DNA of 5,969 nt, from assembly GCA_030950975.1 (NCBI GenBank), contig JAUZQL010000359.1, positions 1 to 5,969 of the forward strand. The letters run 5' to 3'. Position numbers and translations under genes: made by a program. The DNA is from Mariprofundaceae bacterium. GTDB lineage: Bacteria > Pseudomonadota > Zetaproteobacteria > Mariprofundales > Mariprofundaceae. Numbering within the stretch: the first letter of the stretch is position 1; each line of letters starts with the position of its first letter. Positions 1 through 5,969 of the stretch are shown here, piece by piece. The notes below the pieces were generated by a model. The model searched no databases and was not told the origin of the DNA. It was given only the letters and a program-made list of their open reading frames with translations.

Positions 1-915
1 ATACGATATTTGTACTTCACAGCGATCAGCTAAACCTGCTGCAACAATGTTTTTTGCAACGTAACGTGCTGCATAGGCTGCGGAGCGATCGACTTTGGAT
101 GGATCTTTACCCGAAAAAGCACCACCACCATGTCGACCAAATCCGCCATAGGTATCGACAATGATTTTACGCCCCGTTAAACCACAGTCGCCGACAGGAC
201 CACCAATAACAAAACGTCCCGTTGGATTGATATGGTATTTCGTATCAGGGTGTAAAAGACCTGTGGGTTCAAGCACAGGCTTGATGATATATTCCATCAC
301 ATCACGCTCTAAATCTTGATGTTCAATATCCGCAGTGTGTTGCGTTGAAAGTACGACGGCATCAATGGCGACAGGTTTGTTGTTTTCATAACGAATCGAC
401 ACTTGGGTTTTTGCATCAGGACGAAGGTAAGAAAACTTGCCGCTTTTGCGAATTTCCGCTTGTTTAGCGACAATTTTATGTGACAGTAAAATAGGCATAG
501 GCATCAGCTCATCGGTTTCATTGCTGGCATAACCAAACATCAACCCTTGATCACCAGCACCTTGATTTAAATCAATGCCTTCGCCTTCGTTGACACCCGC
601 AGCAATATCAAGGGATTGTTTATCCATCGCCACCAAGACTGCACAAGAGGCATAATCAAAACCCATGTCAGATGAGTTATAACCAATATCTTTAATCGCA
701 GTGCGTACAATGTCTTGATAATCAATGGTAGCGGATGTGGTGATTTCACCAGCAAGCACAACCATGCCTGTGTTAATCAGGGTTTCGCAAGCAACGCGTG
801 CATCTTTATCTTGAGCTAAAATAGCATCCAAAATACTATCTGAAATACGGTCGGCAACCTTATCGGGATGGCCTTCACTGACCGATTCCGATGTAAAAAC
901 AAAATTTCCACTCAT
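1..915 (-). CDS. metK: S-adenosylmethionine synthase (methionine adenosyltransferase), C-terminus cut by window edge
   Basis: This cytoplasmic enzyme makes S-adenosylmethionine from methionine and ATP, supplying methyl groups for DNA, RNA, protein and lipid methylation and for polyamine synthesis. The frame reads without a stop from an ATG at 915 to the left edge, giving 305 residues. The usual family length is about 385, so roughly 80 C-terminal residues are missing. Family signatures are all present: FTSESVSEGHPDK at residues 7-19 (H16 and D18 belong to the ATP/Mg site), GAGDQGLMFGYA at 119-130, the INPTGRFVIGGPVGDCGLTG stretch at 229-248, DTYGG at 254-258, and the phosphate-binding GGGAFSGKDPSKVDRS at 263-278. 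The start is supported by an AAGGAG ribosome binding site 7 nt upstream. The gene follows the exonuclease by 62 nt on the same strand and probably has its own promoter or is read through. Nothing in the visible part looks damaged. Identification is near certain. Confidence 0.98.
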   Translation of the reverse strand, partial: MSGNFVFTSESVSEGHPDKVADRISDSILDAILAQDKDARVACETLINTGMVVLAGEITTSATIDYQDIVRTAIKDIGYNSSDMGFDYASCAVLVAMDKQSLDIAAGVNEGEGIDLNQGAGDQGLMFGYASNETDELMPMPILLSHKIVAKQAEIRKSGKFSYLRPDAKTQVSIRYENNKPVAIDAVVLSTQHTADIEHQDLERDVMEYIIKPVLEPTGLLHPDTKYHINPTGRFVIGGPVGDCGLTGRKIIVDTYGGFGRHGGGAFSGKDPSKVDRSAAYAARYVAKNIVAAGLADRCEVQISY

Positions 916-922
916 TTATTGA

Positions 923-928
923 CTCCTT
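923..928 (-). promoter_or_regulatory. Ribosome binding site of metK
   Basis: Read on the minus strand this is AAGGAG, 7 nt before the ATG at 915. It is a near-ideal Shine-Dalgarno sequence and fixes the metK start. It fits the high expression expected of an essential housekeeping enzyme. Confidence 0.85.
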
Positions 929-963
929 ATTTATATGGTTAATTGTTTCAATTGAATAGTGGA

Positions 964-972
964 AGCATAACA
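964..972 (-). promoter_or_regulatory. Possible extended -10 promoter element for metK
   Basis: On the minus strand the gap after the exonuclease stop carries TG-T-TATGCT, matching the extended -10 pattern TGn plus a hexamer with 4 of 6 matches to TATAAT. The hexamer 17 nt further upstream (987-992, TTCGCC) matches the -35 consensus at only 3 of 6 positions. Extended -10 promoters can tolerate a poor -35. Transcription would begin near 957 and give a leader of about 42 nt. This is inference from pattern only; metK could also be transcribed from upstream. Confidence 0.25.
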
Positions 973-977
973 AGGAT

Positions 978-1892
978 TTAACTCAGGGCGAACTCACGCA
1001 CGGAATAGCGATTCTTAGCAGTTAAGGTTTTGCACTGAAACATAGGGCTTTTTTGCATGTATATTTCTTCACGCAACCACGTTTCTTCAGCTTCGCGTGC
1101 ATCTTCTTCAATCAATAAGCTCCAAACACCTTTTTTACCATTTTTATTCAAAAAATCGGCAAGCCATCGGTATCCACGCTCTTTTAAGGCATCTTTTTTA
1201 TCAAAAGGTGCTGCGAGTGCAAAGATTCTTAGCTTGGGTTTTCGTGCGATTCTCAATAATTCACCCATCGCATATTTTTTGGATTTGGGCAGACCTTGTG
1301 CTAATAAATGCAGGGTTGCTTGCGCATCATTCACAGCCCGATGACCGTCAAAGAAATAACCCATTTGATAGGCAATATAATCTAATTTACGACTCGCAAT
1401 ACCTTCTTCTTGCCAGTCTAAATCGGCAAAGCTACACGCCCAAGCTTTGGCTTTCACTTGGGGCAAACGTCGTTCCATCATGCGTCGGTCAAAGGCTGCA
1501 TTGTGCGCAATCAACAGACTGGATTTTTCTATCCAAGGATTGATTTCATCATCCTTCAATCGTTGACCTTTGACCATCGCATCATCAATACCTGTCAGCT
1601 CTTTGACAAGCTCATTTAAGGGTTGTTTTGGATCTTCAAAACCATCATAGGTATGCAAGATACGATAAATTTTTCCGCTACTGGCATCATATTCAAACGC
1701 CACAAACCCCAGTTCAATGATTTGATCATGCTCCGTATCCAAACCTGTGGTTTCAGTATCCACGACCAAGCCAATCCTCGGCATATCTGCTTGACCTTCA
1801 AAATAAACATCGGGCGCTTGCAAGCGTTGTAAAATACGGTAATTCCCCGATTTCTGTAACTGTTCGATGGCTTGTTGATCTTGCATATTCAT
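978..1892 (-). CDS. DEDDh-family 3'-5' exonuclease (DnaQ-like) with an extra C-terminal module
   Basis: This is a stand-alone 3'-5' exonuclease of the DnaQ / RNase T fold, 304 residues, predicted cytoplasmic. All catalytic residues are visible: Exo I VVDTETTGL (D45, E47), Exo II AHNAAFD (D135), and Exo III HRAVNDA (H184, D189), the H-x4-D spacing of the DEDDh class. The nuclease domain spans about residues 38-200. Residues 205-304 form a separate module containing APFDKKDALKERGYRW (228-243) and ending TAKNRYSVREF. It lacks the polymerase-binding tail of the replicative epsilon subunit, so this is probably not the Pol III proofreader, and I give no gene symbol. Whether it acts on DNA or RNA cannot be told from sequence. 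Its ATG overlaps the tex stop codon (ATGA), implying translational coupling. A second in-frame ATG at 1886 has slightly better spacing from a GAAG motif, so the true protein may be 302 residues. Confidence 0.9.
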   Translation of the reverse strand: MNMQDQQAIEQLQKSGNYRILQRLQAPDVYFEGQADMPRIGLVVDTETTGLDTEHDQIIELGFVAFEYDASSGKIYRILHTYDGFEDPKQPLNELVKELTGIDDAMVKGQRLKDDEINPWIEKSSLLIAHNAAFDRRMMERRLPQVKAKAWACSFADLDWQEEGIASRKLDYIAYQMGYFFDGHRAVNDAQATLHLLAQGLPKSKKYAMGELLRIARKPKLRIFALAAPFDKKDALKERGYRWLADFLNKNGKKGVWSLLIEEDAREAEETWLREEIYMQKSPMFQCKTLTAKNRYSVREFALS

Positions 1893-4234
1893 TTCTTCAA
1901 TGCTTTGGCAAAAGCGATTTCTAAAGCACTCATGGGTGCTGTTTTTTGACCATGTTGTTTTTGTTTTTGATAAAATTGTCGTTTTACTTTTTGTTGTGCG
2001 CTTTCGGGCTCACGTTTCAAGGTATGACCAGAGGCATCTTTTTTCCAACGTGGTTTTTCCACTTCTAATGCTGGCAACTCATCATCTAAGCGCATGGTTA
2101 AACTAATCCGCTGACGTTTGCCATCGAATTCCAATACTTTCACTTTTACCACGTCGCCCGTTTTCACGACTTTACGAGGATCATCCACAAATTTGTTGGA
2201 TAGTGCTGAAATATGTACTAAACCATCTTGATGTACGCCGATATCCACAAACGCACCAAAATTGGCAACATTGGTCACCACACCTTCTAAAATCATGCCT
2301 TCTTTTAAGTCCCTAATTTCATGTACGCCCGAACGAAAGTGTGCCGTTTTAAATTCAGGTCTGGGATCACGGCCGGGTTTTTCAAGCTCCATTAAAATAT
2401 CACGAATGGTGATTTCACCAAATACATCATCGACAAATTTTTTCGCTTTGATGCCATGAATGATACTGCTATTGCTTAACAACTCTTGCACTGTTGCGCC
2501 TTTAGCCGCAGCAATTTTTTCCACAACACCATAAGCCTCAGGATGTACACCCGAGGCATCCAAAGGGTTATCACCATCTAAAATACGCAAAAAACCAGCA
2601 CATTGTTCAAATGCTTTTGGCCCAATCCCTTTGACTTTCTGAATCTCTTGTCGGTTTGGAAAACGACCATGTTCATCACGGTAAGCGACAATGCGTTCGG
2701 CGGTGCTTTTACCCAAACCTGCAACATAAGCGAGCAGGTGAGAAGATGCTGTATTCACATCGACACCGACTTGGTTCACGCAATCTTCGACAACCGCATC
2801 CAAAGCACGTGCCAAACGAGTTTGATTAACATCATGTTGGTATTGCCCGACCCCAATCGCTTTGGGCTCAATTTTTACCAATTCAGCCAAAGGATCTTGT
2901 AAACGACGAGCAATCGACACAGCACCACGCAAACTCACATCCAAATCAGGAAATTCTTTGGCACCTATTTCAGATGCTGAATATACCGATGCCCCTGCTT
3001 CTGAAACAATTACGGGTGTTAGGTGCAACTGTGGGAACTGTTCTTGTAAATCATGCACCAAGCTTTCGGTTTCTCGTGAACCAGTACCATTGCCAATCGC
3101 CACCAAATCAACATGATGTTTATCTGCCAACACTGCCAATGCTGCAATTGCTTCTTGCCAACGTTTGGCAGGTGCATGGGGGTAAATTGTGGCGGTATCC
3201 AAAACCTTTCCTGTAACATCGGTGACAGCGACTTTTACACCCGTACGAATGCCTGGATCAAGCCCCATCGTGGCACGCGGCCCTGCGGGTGCTGCCAACA
3301 ATAAATCACGTAAATTATTCGCAAATACTCGAATGGCTTCTTCTTCTGCCTTGCTGCGTAACGCCATCAATAAATCGACTTCCAAATGCATCAATACCTT
3401 GGCTTTCCAAGCCAAACGCACACATTGTTGTAGCCAATCATCGGCTGCCTCACCTTGGTGAACGATGTCGAGTGATTGCCCTAAAATTTGTTCACAGTAA
3501 GCATGGGCTTGTTCTTCATCAGCACTGGGCAAAAGTTTGATGCGCAACATGCCTTCTTTTTGCCCACGAAATAACGCCAAAGCACGATGGGATGGAATGC
3601 GTTTCCATGCTTCACTGTAATCAAAATAATCTTTGAATTTTTGTGCTTCGTGCTCTTTGCTTTTGACCACAGTTGCGGTTAAAAAAGCATGGTCTTGTAA
3701 ATAATTACGTAAGTTCGTCAGGGCATCGGCTTGTTCTGCCAACTGTTCGATAATGATTTGTTGTGCGCCATCTAAAGCATCGTTTGCATCTGAAATATCA
3801 TGTTCTGGGTTAATGAAATCCAAAGCAACGGTTTCAGGAATAAGTTGATGATTGGATAAAATCTGTTGAGCCAAGGGTTCTAAGCCTGCTTCTTTGGCTA
3901 TTTGAGCCTTGGTGCGGCGGCGAGGTTTATAGGGTAAATACAAATCTTCCAAACGTGTCATCGTCGATGCGGCTTGAATATCTTTGCGTAAAAGCTCCGT
4001 TAATAAACCTTGCTCATCAATACTTTTAAGAATCGCACTTCGGCGAGATTCAAGTTCACGCAAATAACGCAAACGATCTTCCAAATAACGAAGTTGTGTA
4101 TCATCCAAATTTTGCGTGATTTCTTTACGATAACGCGCAATAAACGGCACGGTTGCACCACCATCCAATAAGGCAATCGCCGCACTCACTTGTGCTGTCG
4201 TTACATTTAATTCTTGGGCAATTTGCTTGATCAT
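1889..4234 (-). CDS. tex: Tex family transcription accessory / S1 RNA-binding protein
   Basis: Tex (YhgF in E. coli) is a conserved cytoplasmic nucleic-acid-binding protein tied to transcription and RNA handling; its exact biochemical role is still debated. From the ATG at 4234 it has 781 residues, close to the roughly 775 of the E. coli protein, and it looks intact. Domains in order: the helical Tex N-terminal region (about 1-190, with TVPFIARYRKEIT and LEDLYLPYKPRRRT); a YqgF-type RNase H-like domain beginning GLDPGIRTGVKVAV (324-337) and including AIGNGTGSRETES (379-391); helix-hairpin-helix region with VNTASSHLL and KGIGPKAFEQCAGFLRI (about 481-551); EKPGRDPRPEFKTA linker (618-631); and an S1 domain (about 646-716) with NFGAFVDIGVHQDGLVHIS. 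The tail from about 719 is lysine-rich and likely flexible. I chose 4234 over an upstream in-frame GTG at 4261 because AGAGAG sits 6 nt upstream and the family begins there. The gene overlaps the exonuclease by 4 nt. Confidence 0.97.
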   Translation of the reverse strand: MIKQIAQELNVTTAQVSAAIALLDGGATVPFIARYRKEITQNLDDTQLRYLEDRLRYLRELESRRSAILKSIDEQGLLTELLRKDIQAASTMTRLEDLYLPYKPRRRTKAQIAKEAGLEPLAQQILSNHQLIPETVALDFINPEHDISDANDALDGAQQIIIEQLAEQADALTNLRNYLQDHAFLTATVVKSKEHEAQKFKDYFDYSEAWKRIPSHRALALFRGQKEGMLRIKLLPSADEEQAHAYCEQILGQSLDIVHQGEAADDWLQQCVRLAWKAKVLMHLEVDLLMALRSKAEEEAIRVFANNLRDLLLAAPAGPRATMGLDPGIRTGVKVAVTDVTGKVLDTATIYPHAPAKRWQEAIAALAVLADKHHVDLVAIGNGTGSRETESLVHDLQEQFPQLHLTPVIVSEAGASVYSASEIGAKEFPDLDVSLRGAVSIARRLQDPLAELVKIEPKAIGVGQYQHDVNQTRLARALDAVVEDCVNQVGVDVNTASSHLLAYVAGLGKSTAERIVAYRDEHGRFPNRQEIQKVKGIGPKAFEQCAGFLRILDGDNPLDASGVHPEAYGVVEKIAAAKGATVQELLSNSSIIHGIKAKKFVDDVFGEITIRDILMELEKPGRDPRPEFKTAHFRSGVHEIRDLKEGMILEGVVTNVANFGAFVDIGVHQDGLVHISALSNKFVDDPRKVVKTGDVVKVKVLEFDGKRQRISLTMRLDDELPALEVEKPRWKKDASGHTLKREPESAQQKVKRQFYQKQKQHGQKTAPMSALEIAFAKALKK

Positions 4235-4240
4235 GATTGT

Positions 4241-4246
4241 CTCTCT
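4241..4246 (-). promoter_or_regulatory. Ribosome binding site deciding the tex start
   Basis: Read on the minus strand this is AGAGAG, 6 nt before the ATG at 4234. It supports that ATG over the in-frame GTG at 4261, which would add nine residues (starting with MVYTKRETI) not expected at the start of this family. Confidence 0.65.
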
Positions 4247-4264
4247 TTTGGTGTAGACCACTGC

Positions 4265-4270
4265 ATTTTA
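4265..4270 (-). promoter_or_regulatory. Possible -10 box for tex
   Basis: Minus-strand TAAAAT matches the sigma-70 -10 consensus at 5 of 6 positions. It lies 30 nt upstream of the tex ATG, giving a leader of roughly 24 nt. The hexamer at 17-nt spacing (TTCTAA) is a poor -35 with 3 of 6 matches and partly overlaps the inverted repeat at 4287-4307. Weak evidence; offered because the 111-nt gap suggests tex has its own promoter. Confidence 0.3.
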
Positions 4271-4286
4271 AGCTGTGTCTTCGAAG

Positions 4287-4307
4287 GTTAGAAAATCGAT
4301 TTCTAAC
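4287..4307. repeat. Perfect 8-bp inverted repeat in the gap upstream of tex
   Basis: The arms GTTAGAAA (4287-4294) and TTTCTAAC (4300-4307) are exact reverse complements around a 5-nt spacer, ATCGA. It sits between the membrane-protein stop and tex, just upstream of the possible -10 box. It could be a regulator binding site, a weak RNA hairpin, or part of a dispersed intergenic repeat. It is AT-rich and not followed by a T-tract on the minus strand, so it is not a convincing intrinsic terminator. Confidence 0.5.
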
Positions 4308-4345
4308 GTAGCGAGCATAGGCTGCAAGCGTGATGATGCTAGCCT

Positions 4346-4954
4346 TTAGAACGTGGTCGCCCAAGTTGCGAGTTCACCATAGACTGGATAAATGAGCCAT
4401 ACACCCAATAAAGCATCCAATAGTGGGCTAGCAGCCAATAAAACAAACAACCATAAGGCTCGTTTTTCGGTCAAATACTGTGTGTATAACTTGAATGTTG
4501 GCTTGAAAAAGGGCTGCCGAATGAGCCATTCACCCATCAATACATTGGGCAGTGGTAACAGATGTGTCGCCAACATACATAAGTTGAAAAACATCAATAC
4601 TTTTGCCCACCATTGATGAATCGGTGGCAAACCGCTGGCAGCCTGATGGTGTAAACACCAGCTATACAACAAAAAACCCAGCAATGTTAAAGCTGCATGA
4701 CCGCAAAAACGTATCCATGCTGCGAATAAACCTTGAGATAACGGGCGTGCCAAACAAATAATGACCCCGCGTGTGAATGCAATAGAGATTAAAAAAGGCA
4801 ACCATGTGCCTTTCCATGCGATGGCATAAAAAGGGTGAGGAATGTTTTGATGGCAAACGTATTGCTCCAGCCAACACACCACTGTCATGGATATGATGAT
4901 GGGCAACATATAAAGCGTCATTTGTTGAATCACGATATGTAACCAGACATCCAT
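4346..4954 (-). CDS. Small multi-pass inner-membrane protein, function unknown
   Basis: I do not firmly recognise this 202-residue protein. It is strongly hydrophobic, with about five likely membrane helices near residues 12-29, 51-69, 83-101, 116-134 and 166-190, and no signal peptide distinct from the first helix. It is rich in Trp and Cys. The stretch NLCMLATHLLPLPNVLMGEW (124-143) loosely resembles the NxxLAxxNLLPxPxLDGG segment of M50-type intramembrane metalloproteases, and the helix at 83-101 could match their AGPxANL helix. However, there is no HExxH and the metal-binding Asp position is Leu139, so a working protease is unlikely. An AGAGGG ribosome binding site at 4962-4967 lies 7 nt before the ATG. 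The gene begins 15 nt after the lipoprotein stop, so the two are very likely co-transcribed and may act together in the envelope. That it is a real gene is well supported; its function is not. Confidence 0.85.
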   Translation of the reverse strand: MDVWLHIVIQQMTLYMLPIIISMTVVCWLEQYVCHQNIPHPFYAIAWKGTWLPFLISIAFTRGVIICLARPLSQGLFAAWIRFCGHAALTLLGFLLYSWCLHHQAASGLPPIHQWWAKVLMFFNLCMLATHLLPLPNVLMGEWLIRQPFFKPTFKLYTQYLTEKRALWLFVLLAASPLLDALLGVWLIYPVYGELATWATTF

Positions 4955-4961
4955 GTTGAAG

Positions 4962-4967
4962 CCCTCT
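4962..4967 (-). promoter_or_regulatory. Ribosome binding site of the membrane-protein gene
   Basis: Minus-strand AGAGGG lies 7 nt before the ATG at 4954 and starts only 2 nt after the stop codon of the upstream lipoprotein gene. This arrangement supports translation of both from one mRNA. Confidence 0.75.
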
Positions 4968-4969
4968 AT

Positions 4970-5969
4970 TTATAAATCGTTGACGTGCGCCTTTTCTCTT
5001 AACCGCAATAATACATCTGGCTGACCCAAGTTTTGTTGCAAATTAATATAAACATCGGAACCATGTAGAGTAACACCTGTAATTTCTGCTGAATCATGAT
5101 GCGCTATTTCGCGCAAGGTGTGCCCATCCCAAGCCCATAAGTATGAAGGATCATCATCATCGGTGATCCATAACCAATGCCGCTTGTCATCCCAAGCAAG
5201 ATTATCAGGGTGGATCAGTGCATTATTTTCAAGCCATGTGGAGACTTTGGGTAAGGTTGAACGATCGTCCAACTTTAAAATGCGCCCTGTTTTGGTTTCA
5301 GCTAATAAAATCTGCCCATTCGGTAAGGTTTCCATATCTTCAATACGATTAAAATACTGACCATGCAATTTTTCAGCATCCATCCGTGCATGTTTGGCAT
5401 CTCGAATCAGTAACCAACCTTTGTCTTTATGTAAGACTTTTAACTGGTGGGTATGTAAATTATAACGATAAATACAACCCTCTTTCCATTCATCGGCCAT
5501 ATAAGCAAACTGTCCATCTTTGGAAAAAGCTAAACCTTCATGCTTAAAATTTCCGACACGGTGTAAAGGCATGATGGCAGGAGTGGATGATGCCAATGTG
5601 GCACGATCCACACGTTGTTCACTGGGCAATGTTGCAGGTTCGGTAATACGCCAAAACAAACCATCTTTAAATTCTTCACCCAACCATAGGCTACCATCAG
5701 GTGCTACTTTCAAGCCATCCGCTTTATGCAAGCCAAACAAAAGAATATGTTGTTTTCCTGTTTCAATATGAATCGCTAATAAACTGGGTGCTAATAAGCT
5801 CGCGTTGGTTTCACAACTCACATATAACCATTGCTTATCTTGAGAAACAACCATCATATCAGGGTGATGGTTATGCCATGCAGAAAGCGAATGAGAAGTC
5901 CAAGCAGGGTTAAGTTGAATACCTGTGGGATTTAATGTGCACGATGTCAGTGATAAGAAAACAAGGAAG
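4970..5969 (-). CDS. Lipoprotein with a PhoX/DUF839-like beta-propeller, N-terminus cut by window edge
   Basis: The frame stays open from a TAA at 4970 to the right edge, giving 332 visible residues; the start codon lies outside. The first visible residues, FLVFLSLTSC, are the end of a Sec signal peptide with the lipobox LTSC, so the mature protein should be lipid-anchored at Cys10 (visible numbering). An internal ATG at 5857 is therefore not the true start. The rest resembles the DUF839/PhoX propeller fold: DGLKVAPDGSLWLGEE (84-99), a HEGLAFSKDGQFAYMADE blade (143-160), RIEDMETLPNGQILLAET (208-225), HPDNLAW (253-259) and EITGVTLHGSDVYINLQQN (295-313). PhoX enzymes are extracytoplasmic phosphatases that need Ca and Fe. 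This protein is much shorter than classical PhoX, and its TDDDDPS (269-275) sits where relatives usually read EDG. Phosphatase or esterase activity is only a guess; a gluconolactonase-type propeller is the alternative. It probably forms an operon with the next gene. Confidence 0.82.
   Translation of the reverse strand, partial: FLVFLSLTSCTLNPTGIQLNPAWTSHSLSAWHNHHPDMMVVSQDKQWLYVSCETNASLLAPSLLAIHIETGKQHILLFGLHKADGLKVAPDGSLWLGEEFKDGLFWRITEPATLPSEQRVDRATLASSTPAIMPLHRVGNFKHEGLAFSKDGQFAYMADEWKEGCIYRYNLHTHQLKVLHKDKGWLLIRDAKHARMDAEKLHGQYFNRIEDMETLPNGQILLAETKTGRILKLDDRSTLPKVSTWLENNALIHPDNLAWDDKRHWLWITDDDDPSYLWAWDGHTLREIAHHDSAEITGVTLHGSDVYINLQQNLGQPDVLLRLREKAHVNDL

Noticed and set aside
930..935. TATAAA (minus strand) as a metK -10 box
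   Set aside because: Transcription would start inside the AAGGAG ribosome binding site, and the -35 position is poor, so it could not give a normal leader.
916..977. SAM riboswitch before metK
   Set aside because: The gap is only 62 nt, too short for a SAM-I aptamer with expression platform, and I see no strong helices or pseudoknot suggesting a smaller class.
1097..1543. Plus-strand open frame of 148 codons within the exonuclease gene
   Set aside because: It is antisense to a gene with intact catalytic motifs, has no recognisable domain, and its composition is that of a reverse-strand shadow. The other plus-strand frames opposite tex and the lipoprotein were rejected for the same reason.
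4235..4261. GTG at 4261 as the tex start
   Set aside because: The ATG at 4234 has a well-spaced AGAGAG and matches the expected beginning of the family.
4287..4307. Intrinsic terminator after the membrane-protein gene
   Set aside because: The stem is AT-rich and is followed on the minus strand by CTTCG rather than a T-tract.
4125..4364. Minus-strand 79-codon frame across the gap upstream of tex
   Set aside because: It runs out of frame into the conserved start of tex and the end of the membrane-protein gene, has no family resemblance, and is best explained as a chance frame through the intergenic repeat region.
1..5969. Defence island, mobile element, CRISPR or other novel multi-gene system
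   Set aside because: All genes are co-directional, most are core housekeeping types, and no transposase, integrase, direct-repeat array or toxin-antitoxin pair is visible.

Overview
The window is a compact stretch of chromosome from a Gram-negative proteobacterium. All five genes lie on the minus strand, so the gene order in the direction of transcription runs from the right end to the left end. The base composition is moderately AT-rich. The MetK and Tex proteins are close to gamma-type proteobacterial versions, and the lipoprotein signal implies an outer membrane. A gammaproteobacterium, or a near relative such as a zetaproteobacterium, is my best guess. Nothing seen here fixes the genus.

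Layout in transcription order: (1) 5969-4970, a lipoprotein with a PhoX/DUF839-type beta-propeller, whose first few residues lie outside the window. (2) 4954-4346, a small five-helix inner-membrane protein of unknown function, 15 nt downstream and probably in the same operon. (3) A 111-nt gap holding a perfect 8-bp inverted repeat and a possible -10 box. (4) 4234-1889, tex, a transcription accessory / RNA-binding protein of 781 residues. (5) 1892-978, a DEDDh 3'-5' exonuclease whose start overlaps the tex stop in an ATGA. (6) A 62-nt gap, then metK from 915 to the left edge, giving the first 305 residues of S-adenosylmethionine synthase.

The genes fall into three functional groups: an envelope pair (lipoprotein and membrane protein), a nucleic-acid pair (Tex and exonuclease, translationally coupled), and metK, the source of SAM for methylation. 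No gene-free stretch is longer than 300 bases. I found no RNA gene, insertion sequence, CRISPR array, prophage or toxin-antitoxin module, and no evidence of a novel multi-gene system. The points most worth a second look are the extra C-terminal module on the exonuclease and its coupling to tex, the short lipoprotein form of a PhoX-like propeller, and the weak resemblance of the membrane protein to an M50 protease without its catalytic residues.
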